A stretch of DNA of 64,000 nt from Capillidium heterosporum (GCA_016630905.1 WBMQ01000009.1:434001-498000), one strand, 5' to 3'. Positions 46,701-60,400 are shown, counted from the stretch's first letter. Program-made: numbers and translations. The notes: generated from the letters alone by a model not told the origin.

Positions 46701-47465
46701 ATGATTTTTTATGATTCTAAATATAACTAATTGTTAGAATTTTCGTCCTTTAGAAAACGTTTTAATATTAAGAGAGTGATATAAAAGCTATATTAAATAA
46801 TCGAGATTGATATTGTTTTTATCGATTATCATTTACCTCTTAGTCTTGCTGTATACGTGGATTATTTAGAATCAATAAGTGTTGGTTTGAATAGATTCAA
46901 GTCAATATGTAATCAAATCATGGTGAATCTTAATTGGTTCTCGAAATATTCCTTGAATTTTGGATTCAAAAATGGATCCTTCAGAATATAATTTGGAGTT
47001 TGAAGTACATTCTCCATCTCCAAACTCAAATTTCTTGAAATCTTAAAGTCCTCAATAAGAAAGGCATTCTTTATATTCAGTAGAAATCAAGTCATTGTAG
47101 CAACCATATCTTCCTAATCATAAATTTGGCTTAGATAGCAAAGTAACAATGGTACAGCGAGTAGTAAATTATTTTATCTTATAATTGCTATAAGGACTAA
47201 ATGGAAGTAAGAAAGGCCTTATCAAATTGATATAACTCACAACTGAAAACGTTTTTAGAAGCCACATATAGAACTCAATAAAGCATTTATAGGACTAATG
47301 CAGTATACTTGGATAAGGTATAAGAATATCATATAGTATTTGGATATGAAAACTTGAAATCCTACAAATCTACATTTGCAACAATCAAAATGTAAAATCT
47401 TCAAGCATTGCAAATCTATTGGTAAAGATTTAATTTTAGACAAAGGGCCGAACCAACTTTATTAT
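46701..47465. other. Intergenic, no gene seen
   Basis: AT-rich spacer between the COP1 promoter and the DDX41 3' end. Confidence 0.4.
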
Positions 47466-49749
<2,284 letters not shown>

Positions 49750-50059
49750 TAGTGCTTTTTCAATATATAGTTGATGTGCTTTGTTTGTGAGAGATTCAAG
49801 AATGTTGAAATTTTATGCCAGATGCTCAGAAAAGTACTTTCTAAAATGACATCATTGACTTAGCAGCTTTGTTAAATGATGGAATAAAGTTTATTATATA
49901 TTGCTATTCCTAGTAAGAGTTTAATATATAAGCTGTATATACTAAGTTATCGATAATATAAACAAATAAATTTAGAAATATAATAAACAGATAAACTAGC
50001 ATATTAAACTATATATATAAATTTTGAATATTTATTTTACAAAGTAATGTTTAGTGACA
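49750..50059. other. Intergenic, no gene seen
   Basis: AT-rich spacer of about 310 bp between the DDX41 promoter and repeat gene B1. Confidence 0.4.
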
Positions 50060-50491
50060 TTAGTCATAGTCGTCTCTCTTTCCACGACCTTTGCTTCCAC
50101 CTTTACCGATATCGACATCAGCGCTTATTAGACTACCTCCTTTGCGGTTCTTTAGAACGTCCAAGTCAAGGTCCAGTAGCTTGCCTTTCTTCAGTAAGTC
50201 CAAGTCCAAATCAAGTAGACTGCCGCCTGATCCTTTGCGATGGCCATTATCTCCCTTGCCGATATCGACATCAGCACTAATCAGACTGCCTCCTTTATGG
50301 CCTTTTAAAATATCCAAGTCCAGATCCAACAGCTTTCCTTTCTTCAGTAGGTCCAGATCCAAGTCAAGTAGACTGCCACTGGATCCTTTGCCACGGCCGT
50401 TGTAGGGAGGAGGCTGGTAGTTTCCAGGAGCTGGAGCAGCCAAGATGGCTGCGATTAAAGTGGTGGTGATTAATAGAGTAGCTTTGAACAT
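50060..50491 (-). CDS. Small secreted repeat protein, copy B1
   Basis: Intronless, 143 residues. Signal peptide MFKATLLITTTLIAAILAAPAPG, a Pro-rich linker, then two copies of a unit of about 46 residues: GGSLLDLDLDLLKKGKLLDL followed by DLDxLK(G/N)(H/R)KGGSLISADVDIGKG. Ends KGRGKRDDYD with a dibasic site five residues from the end. Leu/Asp alternation predicts regular beta strands. It shares with the A1/A2 proteins the signal peptide ending in AAP, the ADVDIGK element, dibasic sites and a terminal Asp-Tyr, so it is probably the same broad family. Near-identical inverted partner at 51273-51704; one residue differs (Asn31 here, Asp31 there). Function unknown; a self-assembling wall or surface peptide is a guess. 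Confidence 0.82.
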   Translation of the reverse strand: MFKATLLITTTLIAAILAAPAPGNYQPPPYNGRGKGSSGSLLDLDLDLLKKGKLLDLDLDILKGHKGGSLISADVDIGKGDNGHRKGSGGSLLDLDLDLLKKGKLLDLDLDVLKNRKGGSLISADVDIGKGGSKGRGKRDDYD

Positions 50492-50538
50492 TTTGGATGG
50501 TTGGTTTTTTGATAGCTGGAAAGTAATGGCATCTCCGT

Positions 50539-50546
50539 CTTATATA
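50539..50546 (-). promoter_or_regulatory. TATA box of repeat gene B1
   Basis: TATATAAG on the minus strand, about 48 bp upstream of the B1 start codon. Confidence 0.55.
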
Positions 50547-50847
50547 CCCAATTTTCGGTTCCCTGGACCCCAGTTCCTAACAAGTAGATTTTATAGGGGT
50601 GCTGAGGCTAGGCTTCACTAGCTTTGAAAAGCTTTCAAGTACACACCAAGGAAATAGGAAGCGTTTCGAGAACCTTAGCTGTACATATGCTGAAAGTGGG
50701 CTCTATGCGAACCTACACTTGAGTAAATACTTGTGCTTATCGATTATAAAACCGCATCCCTTTATACATACATATATCTACACACACCTTGAGTTGTATG
50801 CTTGCAATTCAGAATATGCTGCATATCTGGAAAAATGCGTTTGCAGT

Positions 50848-51153
50848 TGGAATTCTCTATCTGGGGTACATGCTATGCTTCTCAGGAGCTACTGGAGAAA
50901 CTAAGGTTTAGCATAGTTCTTGAGCTTGTGCATTTCTCAAGCTCGATTAGCCAACCGATCCAAGTGCCTCTACAATTTGAGAATTCTCTTTACGGTACAT
51001 AGCTATGCTTCTCAGGAGATGTGGGGAGATTAAGGTTTGGAGCAGCCAAGTTTGTTTTTCAAACGCTATACTGCAAGCAGCATTACAACTGAGAATTCTT
51101 TATCTGGAGTATACACATATACTTCTCAGGAGTAACTGGAGAAATTGGAGCTT
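50848..51153 (+). repeat. Three imperfect tandem repeats upstream of gene B2
   Basis: Copies of about 65 bp at roughly 50848-50913, 50979-51044 and 51090-51153 share GAATTCT.TATCTGG.GTA, then ATGCTTCTCAGGAG (ATACTTCTCAGGAG in the third), then a GG.GA.A.T.AGG-like tail. Spacing is about 131 and 111 bp. They lie only in the spacer in front of B2 and end about 60 bp before its TATA box, so they may be upstream activating sites or remnants of unequal exchange. Confidence 0.65.
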
Positions 51154-51212
51154 AGTTTGGTTCCTGAGTTTAGTACAGCTCCCCTAAGCCCGTGTGTGTC
51201 TAAATACTATGG

Positions 51213-51221
51213 TATATATAG
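51213..51221 (+). promoter_or_regulatory. TATA box of repeat gene B2
   Basis: TATATATAG about 52 bp upstream of the ATG at 51273. Confidence 0.5.
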
Positions 51222-51272
51222 CCAACCATTAACAAGCTATCGACTACCACCCAAGAAAACCAACCATCCAAA

Positions 51273-51704
51273 ATGTTCAAAGCTACTCTATTAATCACCA
51301 CCACTTTAATCGCAGCCATCTTGGCTGCTCCAGCTCCTGGAAACTACCAGCCTCCTCCCTACGACGGCCGTGGCAAAGGATCCAGTGGCAGTCTACTTGA
51401 CTTGGATCTGGACCTACTGAAGAAAGGAAAGCTGTTGGATCTGGACTTGGATATTTTAAAAGGCCATAAAGGAGGCAGTCTGATTAGTGCTGATGTCGAT
51501 ATCGGCAAGGGAGATAATGGCCATCGCAAAGGATCAGGCGGCAGTCTACTTGATTTGGACTTGGACTTACTGAAGAAAGGCAAGCTACTGGACCTTGACT
51601 TGGACGTTCTAAAGAACCGCAAAGGAGGTAGTCTAATAAGCGCTGATGTCGATATCGGTAAAGGTGGAAGCAAAGGTCGTGGAAAGAGAGACGACTATGA
51701 CTAG
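51273..51704 (+). CDS. Small secreted repeat protein, copy B2
   Basis: Intronless, 143 residues, identical to the product of 50060-50491 except Asp31 in place of Asn31. Same signal peptide, two repeat units and GKRDDYD end. Its upstream DNA is unlike that of B1: it has a TATATATAG box and three tandem 65-bp repeats, so the two copies could be expressed differently while encoding the same peptide. The lack of coding divergence suggests recent origin or gene conversion. Confidence 0.82.
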   Translation: MFKATLLITTTLIAAILAAPAPGNYQPPPYDGRGKGSSGSLLDLDLDLLKKGKLLDLDLDILKGHKGGSLISADVDIGKGDNGHRKGSGGSLLDLDLDLLKKGKLLDLDLDVLKNRKGGSLISADVDIGKGGSKGRGKRDDYD

Positions 51705-52183
51705 TACGAATCAGCCAACTTTAAAATCATAATAAAATATTTACTTTTTATACTTGCTTAATCCTATAATTTGATTATAAATACATGTTATAGTAAAAAT
51801 AGTATATAGATCTAATGGTAGTATATGAATATATATGCTAGAAGTCTACTTACCATCCTTTAAAAAGTATATTTAAGCATATAAGTCAAGAAATACAACC
51901 TTAAATGTTGAACTTTGAAGGTTTTATAAGGATAGTGAACTTTTTCGTATAGATCCATACAATAAAATTTTCACTTTTACAGTAGCTGCTGGTTATGTGA
52001 AGCATGTAGAGTTTAATAATGTCTGTAGAATGTATTATTTTCTTATATACAAATATTAAGATGGCTATTTATATCTCAAATACTTCTATTCAAGTCATAT
52101 AGTCCACTTATTCATCTCAGATAAGATGATTGTAGAGTAGCCATCAATACCATTTAAAGCCTTCATTAGTGTATAATAATAAT
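51705..52183. other. Intergenic, no gene seen
   Basis: AT-rich spacer between B2 and the short LTR-like copy. Confidence 0.4.
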
Positions 52184-52794
52184 TGTTGACTGGTCACCCT
52201 CGCCAAGTGTCTGACCGCTGGCTCGGACTTCCAATTGAGTGAGTTCGGCCGAACTTGATGAGTCCTTCGGCATGGGATGTGATGTATGTATCGTGTTGTG
52301 GGCTGGCTAATATAGATGCGGTTGAATCCTCTACAGCCAATAAAGATACTTAAACTCTTAATCCCTGCAAAACTACTGACTAAGAATTTTTAAGCGTTTA
52401 ATTAAACTAATTCAACAAAATCCTGACTCTCTTCCTTTGCCAAAGTTTCGATATGTATATTGTAACTTGGGAGATAGTCATAACTTGGCGACATGTAAGT
52501 GGATTCTTTTCCAACAAGAAGTTAGACATGTGTTTTAATCGCAGTAGTCCACCATCAAAGTTAGGATCTGATGGTTCGTACTTAAAAAGGATAATTAATC
52601 CCAGATAGGATTAAGTGGACTGATGGCTGACTGATGTGCTATGAATGGGGTATATAGTGGTTTAAAATGAATCGTCGGTGGAAGATAAAATACTTCACCC
52701 AAAGTATTTTGTCAAGGTGTAGCACAATTATAAGTTGCCTATGAAAAATGACCTGATGTTCGATATACAACTTAGCTGAAGAGCTAAGTTGACA
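52184..52794. mobile_element. Solo-LTR-like element, short copy
   Basis: Bounded by TG...CA (starts TGTTGACTGGTCA, ends GCTAAGTTGACA) and flanked on both sides by the 5-bp direct repeat ATAAT, as expected of an LTR-retrotransposon target-site duplication. It aligns in order with the copy at 20158-21615 at both ends and in several internal blocks. No internal gag-pol domain flanks it, so it reads as a solo LTR left after recombination. The 5' part contains a G+C-rich block unlike the surrounding DNA. Confidence 0.7.
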
Positions 52795-53732
52795 ATAATT
52801 ATTATTAATACAATAGATTATATACTTTTAATTTCTTATATTGCCACTATTATCAAAAGCTTCGATTAAGGATATTTGGATATCTACTATCTACATTTTA
52901 ACAACATTCATTCCAACAAACTGCGTCTGAGCTTGTCTATTACTAATTTATGATTCTATGAAAATATTTTGAATTTTGCGAAGATTATGATATTTTTTTA
53001 AAGCCAAGATGTTTGTTTAGAATAAAGCATAAGGCGAGGGATAAATATGTTCTAGATGCTTTTTAAAGCACCTAGAGGTTGAAATGAGAAGGTGGGGGAC
53101 AGATCTTCCCAAATAATACTTTCGTTCCCAGGGAACAAGAAAAGGCTACCAGGTAACAACGGATCAAGGTCTGGCCAGGATGCGATTTCTTCTGCAAGGC
53201 TACCCTTCGTATATTGGGTGCCAACGTCTTTCAAGTGATTTGAAAGAGACAAAAAATATTGAAAGCGATCCCAGCTGAAAGAAGCAGTAGAAGCATTCCG
53301 AAGCTTATTACAAAGATTCAAAATCTACAGTTTGTGGATAGACATAAGTGTGCCTGTAAAAATGGCTGCATTAAGAGATTTTGGTATCCAGGGCGTCCAC
53401 GATATCTCATTAAAGAACCATAAAAAATTAGCAAAGCCAGTGATTTGGGACTGTGTAAAGAGGAGGATTACCCACCCCCACAGCTTATTGGGGATTGTAC
53501 ATTCAAAGTATCTGTGAATTAGTGAGTCTATTGGGGCTGAACACCAAATACACTTTAAGATTATGATATTTTAAACAGACAGTATCTATTAATGACGAAA
53601 AATTCTAGCGAAGTAAAGCTATCTATTCAATCTAGAATAAGTTTCGTTTATTGGTTCAAATTTATCAACTCCATTTATTAAGCAAACTTTTCACTTTGAA
53701 CTCAGCACTTTTCAGAATAAGACACTAGAAAT
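52795..53732. other. Spacer with a possible decayed or orphan gene
   Basis: Between the LTR copy and eIF3g. A block at about 53052-53517 is richer in G+C than its surroundings and is open on the minus strand for 89 codons (53321-53052) and on the plus strand for 61 codons (53332-53517, starting GTG). Neither product is recognised, and no TATA box or splice pattern links them. It could be a small orphan gene or the remnant of a transposon gene. Confidence 0.3.
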
Positions 53733-54884
53733 ATGGCATCTACGATAAGGTAATGGAAATGTAAATACAGCTTTACTAAGAGAACTAGTTCATCCACTGA
53801 CTGGGCTGACGAAGTTGGAGAAGAATTAGGTATTTTCTACCTTTAATAAATTTACTTATATTCTTATAAAAAGAGCGCTTCACTTCCAAATCTTATACCG
53901 ACGAAAATGGCCTCAAAGTTATCATCGAATACCGTGAAAACGAAGATGGAAAGATGGTCAAAGTAAGCCCTTAATGCTAACCTATTATTAAGCTGCTCTA
54001 GATAACCAGAAAGATCAAGTTAAGTTTGAAAAAGGAAAGCGTAAACAAGGCAGTAGCTTCACGAAAGGTATTTTGAATATTTAGCACTCTATTGACAGTT
54101 TAGAAATGGGCCAAGTTTGGCGAAGAGAGGAACAGCAAGCCGGGGCCAAACTTGCAAACTACGACCGTTGGTGAACAGATCTTTTTGAAACTTTCATTCA
54201 ATCAAGTACCACTAATTTAACAACATAATCTAATTTTACTAGGCCCAAATTGCTGCTGAGGAAGAGGAGAACAAGCAGAAGGAGCAACTCAAGAGCAAGA
54301 AGATTGTCTGTCGTTTATGTAAAGGAGACCATTTCACTTCCAAATGTCCCTACAAGGATAACCTACAGCCCCTCGATGAACTCGATGGTTCCGGCGCTGC
54401 TTCCAAAGAAGGTACACTATTCCCAATCAACTTTTTCTCATTCTTTTAGCGGAACCGACCACTGGTGGTAAGTACATTGCTCCCCATATGCGTCGTGATG
54501 CTACAGGTGCTTCAGCTGGTGACTCTATGCGTGAGAAGCGAGGTAATTGTAATTCAACATACCCTTGCTAATTATCTTTAGATGACTCGGCCTCTTTACG
54601 TGTCATCAACTTGTCGGAAGAGACTCGGGATTCCGACGTCCACGATCTGTTCAGGAAGTTCGGCCACATCGCCCGTGTCTTCTTGGCCAAAGATCACAAC
54701 ACTGGCAAGTGCAAAGGCTTCGCTTTTGTCTCCTACTCGGACCGTGAGGATGCTGAAAAAGCTCGTGCTGCCCTCGACGGTCATGGTTATGATAACTTGA
54801 TCCTCCGTGTAGACTGGGCCCAGTAAGCTTTTTTTGAAATCGTTCTTTGATATTAATTTTAATGCTAGACCCTCTAACAAATAA
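53733..54884 (+). CDS. TIF35: eIF3 subunit g (Tif35)
   Basis: Nine exons: 53733-53749, 53783-53829, 53874-53962, 54002-54067, 54104-54205, 54243-54411, 54450-54542, 54582-54822, 54869-54884. They join to 279 residues (yeast Tif35 is 274). eIF3g helps 43S scanning and reinitiation. The N-terminal part has TDWADEVGEELERF and the family region ending GEQIFLKLSFNQ. Then a CCHC-type knuckle CRLCKGDHFTSKCPYK and a C-terminal RRM with RNP2 LRVINLS and RNP1 CKGFAFVSYSD. The last exon is only 16 nt (PSNK stop); reading through the donor would stop at WAQ instead. The second acceptor of a tandem AG pair (CTAAGAG) is needed at exon 2. Frame intact. Confidence 0.93.
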
Positions 54885-56383
54885 GTCGTTTCTAAAACTT
54901 CTCAAATAAAAATCTATATTAGTTAGATGATGTTGGTGCTTGTGTAAGGTTTAGAAGTATTTTTGGCATGGGGGTGTTCAGATATACTTTTTATGTATGG
55001 TAGCTACAGAAACTATCCTTTTTTATGTAGCGTTAAACACCTTCAGTTAAATATGTTTTCTATTAACTAGTGAATTATCTAATATGTTTTAGAGTTTATA
55101 TAAAGGTAGTAAATGTCCTGTCAGTTAGATGTACTTTTGATATGATTTATGAGGAATAGAATAGACTAGAAAGCCCAAGCAAGCAGTTCTATTTGTGACT
55201 TTATCAAGCTTAAGTTATGATGTGTTGTATCAACGTGCCTTTATTGTCTACATAAAATAATGGCTGCTAATTCATGGATCTTTAGGTAGGAACTCAATAG
55301 AGCTATATATTGTATTCCACTAGTGATCTAGCAGTCATACTTGAATACCACTGTATTTATTACTTGGATCAGCTATAAAGGCCTCCATAATATACTTTTT
55401 ACAAAGCTACTTCTTACTGGTGGGAGCAAAACTTGCATCTGTCATAATTGACGTTTATAACTTTCCAAGTAGATTGAAACCTACAATTAAACGGACAACC
55501 TCTAGTATTTCAAATGTAGTGTCCTAAGATTACGTCTAAGCCTGGAATTAATACAGCTATTTGTGTACAATATGACTTTTGTTGCAATTTCAAACAAGTC
55601 ACTGCAGATCCTTTAATCGTATATCTAACCTGTGCTAGCATATAGCCTTTGAACAAATGTACCTATGGCTTTACTATACCCTTGTGCTGCAAAGCTTTAA
55701 ACCTTCAAACTCTACTTAAACTGCAAATTTAGATGGCTTATTACAATTCTCTTTCAGCCTATATCGACCTTTGACTAACTATTCTTTGGTTTCAGTTCTA
55801 GACCTTCCCAAGCTTCTTATGCCTAACTTTCCATGATAATAGTCTCTATAGGCCCTCCCTTATGCATATATATCGGAATTAACAAAGCCGCCTTCAATAA
55901 AATAGAAAAACTTGTGTTGCGTATTTACTTTGAATAGCTATTTAACACTTCTAATGATAGCCAATTTGCTCGGTTAGGACAGCCCCCTATATTAAGGAAT
56001 CATCTGAAGACTACATAATCTTCATATAACAGCTCTTTAATATTCAATTTGCGGCATCATTCTTCACCTATTAATTAAAAACTATATAAAACTTACATCT
56101 TTATACGAATATGACATTGGACCCGTAATTTTATTGAAAGGTCAGTTAATTTAAATCCACTTTATTTATACTAATCATACCATATTTTGAATATGCTTTA
56201 GTACCATACAAACAGTCTAAAACACATATGAACATCTATTTAACAATACAATGCTTATTTAGAAATAATTATATCAATTAGCGAAGATTACTACTATTAA
56301 AAAAGTTCGTACCATTAAGTAGATGTATTTCAAACCTATATAGCTACTAAAATAAAAGAGAGTTTACTGTAATGTATATTAAA
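54885..56383. other. Intergenic between convergent genes, no gene seen
   Basis: About 1.5 kb of AT-rich DNA between eIF3g and the SEC11a 3' end; no supported feature. Confidence 0.4.
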
Positions 56384-57090
56384 CTACTGCTCCTCATTGG
56401 AAAAGAAAGCAAACAGGGCCATAATACCAATCAATGCGTACTTGAGATTGGGTACATCATTCAAAATGATAGTAAACATGCCAATGTAAGGTAGGTGCCT
56501 AAACAAACTATTTAAACCAATAAACTTGTAATCAATTTACCCTTTAACTCTGCCTATTATATGTTCGCGTTCAAGCCAAAGCTGATTCTTGGAGTAGAGA
56601 CCTCTATCATTCAATTCGTTGTTATCACCCTTGGTCAGTATATACTCCTCACCAGTTTCATTTCTTAAAAACGTTAATATATATATATATATAATAAGTA
56701 TTACTTGACATGGATACTTAGTACACGATGCACGATAGGTATAGGACGTTCAGGTATCTTGAAAACAACAATTTCACCAATTCGGAAAGGTTCATTACCT
56801 AAGGACAAGAATAACAGATCTCCTCTATAAAAGGCTGGTTCCATACTACCACTAAACAAACAATAAAAATTGGGGTTGAAAAAGTAAATTCTTACCTAAG
56901 TACTACGACAACTGGTGATTCGGTATTAGTTACAATACCTAAGGCACGCCACATCATAAATGAAGATGAGACCACTGCCAAAAAGGCTAGTGCTTGAGTC
57001 AAAGTCTAATTTTGTTCAATAAGCAGAATCTTGGCATATATCGCTTACCTTCCTGGGGCTGCCTAAATAGTCCTTTAATAAATGTAGCAT
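56384..57090 (-). CDS. SEC11: Sec11 signal peptidase catalytic subunit, paralogue a
   Basis: Five exons: 57090-57049, 57005-56896, 56851-56705, 56663-56541, 56498-56384. They join to 178 residues (yeast Sec11 is 167). This is the catalytic subunit of the ER signal peptidase complex, which cuts signal peptides from secreted proteins. There is one N-terminal membrane anchor. The catalytic Ser is in LSGSMEPAF, split between exons 2 and 3. The His is in PIPIVHRVL, in place of the Lys used by bacterial enzymes, and the acidic motif is KGDNNELND. The C-terminus has a second hydrophobic stretch. Intron 3 holds a long (AT)n run. A tandem paralogue with the same five-exon structure lies at 57952-58653. 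Confidence 0.93.
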
Positions 57091-57951
57091 CTTTGAAATG
57101 TAAGTTGGAGTTGGATCAAGTTTATATTTTAGTAGTTTTGTTAGTTTAGTATCCAATTAGATGCGGAATAGTCATTTTGGTTGAAACGTCATTATTCAGT
57201 GCAAATTTATTGTGCCACTTTCAGGAATTGGAAATTCAATTTTACTACCATCAATTTTTAGGCAAGGTGTACTTGAATAGAGATCTGATATAAAATTTTC
57301 AACTTAGTAAGCTGTTAACTTTGGTTGCAGATAAAGTAGTGTCCTAACATAAAACCTAAATGTACTGCTTAGCTACCAAGCTATATGTTTTTTAGATATT
57401 GGGGAATAAGTATAATCGTATACTTTAACATTGCTAAAGTATGGTAAATTTCAAATACATACATCTTTAATAAGGTTATGAGATCGTATTTATAAAGTGA
57501 ATAGCAATTTAAATAAAAGTTGCTCAGACTAATAGGTATAGTTAAAATAAGACAAATACGGCATTCGATAAACTTTTGAATAGAAATGTATAACTAATCT
57601 TTTGAACAAAACAAAGGATTTTATGGGAATTTTAATATGTGTTAAAATTTCAACTATTCCTAAGTATATAAAAATACTATTAGATCTGAAAATGAATTAA
57701 AGTCTATTTAATAGTGAGCTTAGTTTACTTAGATGTATACTAATCAAAGCAAAGTCCACACTAAGTCATCCAATTTACTTTTTTAGATAATGTCGGGACT
57801 ATAAAACTATCCTGCAATTTAAACAATATATTGTATTCATTGGTTTATAAATACACTTAAAAACCACTATATACATACGTATTCCACCTATGTAATATCA
57901 TTTTGAACGCAACACTTTCAATAGAGGATGTTTATTTCAATCACATTCCAA
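57091..57951. other. Intergenic between tandem SEC11 genes
   Basis: AT-rich DNA of about 860 bp holding the promoter of paralogue a; no other feature. Confidence 0.4.
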
Positions 57952-58653
57952 CTATTTTTCCTCGTTGGAAAAGAAGGTAAACAAGGCCATGATACCAATT
58001 AGTGCATATTTGAGATTGGGCCATTCATTCAAAATGAGGGTACTCATACCTATGTACGGTAGATGGCTACACATAATAGTTAGAAGGCATAAAGTTTGTA
58101 TATAGCTTACCCTTTAACTCTACCTATAATATGCTTCCTTTCAAGCCAAAGTTGATCTTTGGAATAAAGATCTCGGTCGTTGAGATCATTAGCATCACCT
58201 TTAGTTAACAGAAACTCTTCACCAGTTCCATTTCTTAAAAATGTTAACATATATATATAATAAATATTACTTGACATGGATACTTAGTACACGATGCACG
58301 ATAGGTATAGGACGTTCAGGTATCTTGAAAACAACAATTTCACCAATTCGGAAAGGTTCATTACCTAAGGACAAGAATAACAGATCTCCTCTATAAAAAG
58401 CTGGTTTCATACTACCACTAAACAAACAATAAAAATTGGGGTTGAAAAAGTAAATTCTTACCTAAGTACTACGACAACTGGTGATTCGGTATTAGTTACA
58501 ATACCTAAGGCACGCCACATCATAAACGAGGATGATACGACCGTCAAAAATGCTAATGCTTGGGTTAGAGTCTAGAAACATAAGTTAAATCATTAGTAGT
58601 AGATCTATTACCTTCCTCGGGTTACCCAAGTAGTCCTTTAATAACTTCAACAT
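57952..58653 (-). CDS. SEC11: Sec11 signal peptidase catalytic subunit, paralogue b
   Basis: Five exons: 58653-58612, 58571-58462, 58417-58271, 58233-58111, 58066-57952, also 178 residues. Same catalytic features as paralogue a: Ser in SGSM, His in VHRVL and an Asp-rich [10 protein letters not shown] in place of [10 protein letters not shown]. Exons 1 and 5, and introns 1 and 4, have drifted. In contrast, the block covering the end of exon 2, intron 2 and all of exon 3 is almost identical to paralogue a at DNA level, intron included. Both copies look functional. Fungi normally have a single SEC11, so two copies may reflect demand for secretion, fitting the secreted repeat proteins nearby only loosely. 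Confidence 0.92.
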
Positions 58654-58947
58654 CTTTGAGTTGGACTATAACTATTCATGATTGCAGAAACCTTTTCCCA
58701 AGTATTTATATCCATCTGTTTATTAAACTAGAAACTTCCACCAAGAAGAATAGAACGAGATGTAGTTTGGCAATTTTATTTTGTTGGCAATAAGTATCAA
58801 GTTTGAATAAACTTCAATTATAACGTCATTGATTAGACTCAAAATTCATCAAACAATTCGAACAATACAAAGAATCAAAATCAAAACTCTTTATCAACAA
58901 GAGCAGAGAATTGACGAAGTTTAAACTGAGGCAAAAATTAATTCAGC

Positions 58948-60005
58948 ATGGATTACGATTCGGATGAAGGACAAAATTTAAATAGTCTGATTCTATTTAC
59001 CTTGAACGAGATCTCCAATCTTTGGTTGAACTGCCAAGCGATCAAAGACAGCAACTTAACTAAGAATCTCAAACTGATCTTGAAAGCCCAACAAATTTTT
59101 TACCGATGTCGAAAGGTCCAATGATATATTTTATAGTGGCATAGACAGTAGCGGCTTTAAGCATTTACTGCTAAGTTACAATGTCTTTTCAAAGTTAAAA
59201 TCAAACTTGGAACGCAACTACAGCCTAAATTTACCCACCTGCCAGCCATGTCAAAGCTACACTTCGGTAACAGCATTGGACCTAGATTCGAAGAACTTCA
59301 TCTATCACACCCAAAAGATTGAAAGTTTCAACAGAGAAAAGGTAAAAAAGTCCTCGAATAGGATGGATTTGTTGGGACGTTTACAAACACAATACCTAGC
59401 GGCCAAACAGTTGATAGCTAGACGCACTTTGCCGGATGGGGAACCTTACTACCTATTCAGTATAGATGTCGAAGTCTACGAATACGACCACGACTCTATC
59501 TTGGAACTAGGGTGGTCGGTCTACTCCTCTTCTCGTAACATGTTCTACGACCGACATATCGCTTTGAAAGAGAACATGCATTTGCGGAACATGAATTATG
59601 TAGCAGATTATAGGGATCAGTTCTTATTCGGTAAGACAAAGTGGTTGAACCAGGACCAAGCTTTCAAGCAACTGCAGCACGCCATCGACGACTGTGAGGG
59701 AAGGTTAGTATTGGTAGGGCACGGCATTGAGAATGACCTCAAGTTTTTGAAAGATCAAGGGGTTAAACTGGGCTATTTGGAGTGTTTTGACACAAGGGAG
59801 TTGGCTAGAGGTAAAGATCCTAAAATAATTGACCTTATGGGGTTGGGTAGATTGTGTAGTTGGTTAAACATCGATTCTCAGTACCTGCATAATGCCGGTA
59901 AGTTCAAACTAGTTGGATAGACACTAATGTTTTTAAATTCTAGGGAACGATGCCCATTATACGTTGCATGCGCTTATGAAGATGTGCGACTATGACTTTA
60001 GTTAA
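58948..60005 (+). CDS. Gfd2/YDR514C-like exonuclease-fold protein, one +1 break
   Basis: Two exons, 58948-59897 and 59944-60005, giving 336 residues if one base is skipped in the T6 run at 59096-59101. From about residue 150 it shows a DEDD-type RNase H fold: FSIDVEVYEYDHDSILELGW (first acidic motif), LVLVGHGIENDLKFL (second), then CFDTREL and NAGNDAHYTLHALMKMC (last, with His and Asp). The inner wording HLRNMNYVADYRDQFLFG matches the fungal Gfd2/YDR514C group, which is linked to Dbp5 function by genetics. The first 50 residues after the ATG read in the zero frame (MDYDSDEGQNL, TLNEISNLWLNC); the rest is in +1. No GT-AG intron explains the change. Nuclease activity is inferred from motifs only. 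Confidence 0.68.
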
Positions 60006-60400
60006 AACTAAGCTTACAGATAAAGTATTAAGGTTAAAGCCTTTGAAAACTACGACTCCCTTAAGGTGAATTAGTAAGAGGATGCATTCTTTTTATATAG
60101 TAGCGCTAAGGTTTCTAATATAATATAACTGTTTTAATTTTGTTGTTTTTAAAGTTTATTTCACAGATTCCTATTTATTTTTAAAGCTTTATAGTAACTA
60201 GAAGTATTTTAATATGTACATCAAACATTTTTTGCCAAATTTATATTTTATATTTCTAAAGCTACCTCATTATATTTGTATTTTAATACACAATTCTATC
60301 TTATAAAATGATATAATCTACTAACACAAATCTATATAGACATTTCAAAAACTTTAATTCAATATATAAAAATTGAGAGCACCAACTTTATTTCAAAGGA
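60006..60400. other. Intergenic between convergent genes
   Basis: AT-rich 3'-3' spacer, nothing recognised. Confidence 0.4.

Larger units (their letters stand above)
50060..51704. repeat. Head-to-head inverted duplication of a small secreted repeat gene
   Basis: Genes B1 and B2 point away from each other, with coding regions almost identical over their full 432 bp. Identity starts just before the ATG (CCAACCATCCAAAATG in both) and ends around the stop codons, so, unlike the A pair, the promoters differ. The spacer is about 780 bp. This is the second head-to-head inverted pair of related secreted repeat genes in the window. Confidence 0.85.

Noticed and set aside
53052..53517. Opposed small frames as a confirmed gene
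   Set aside because: G+C is raised but neither strand gives a recognisable protein, and the plus-strand frame lacks an ATG; kept only as a possible remnant.
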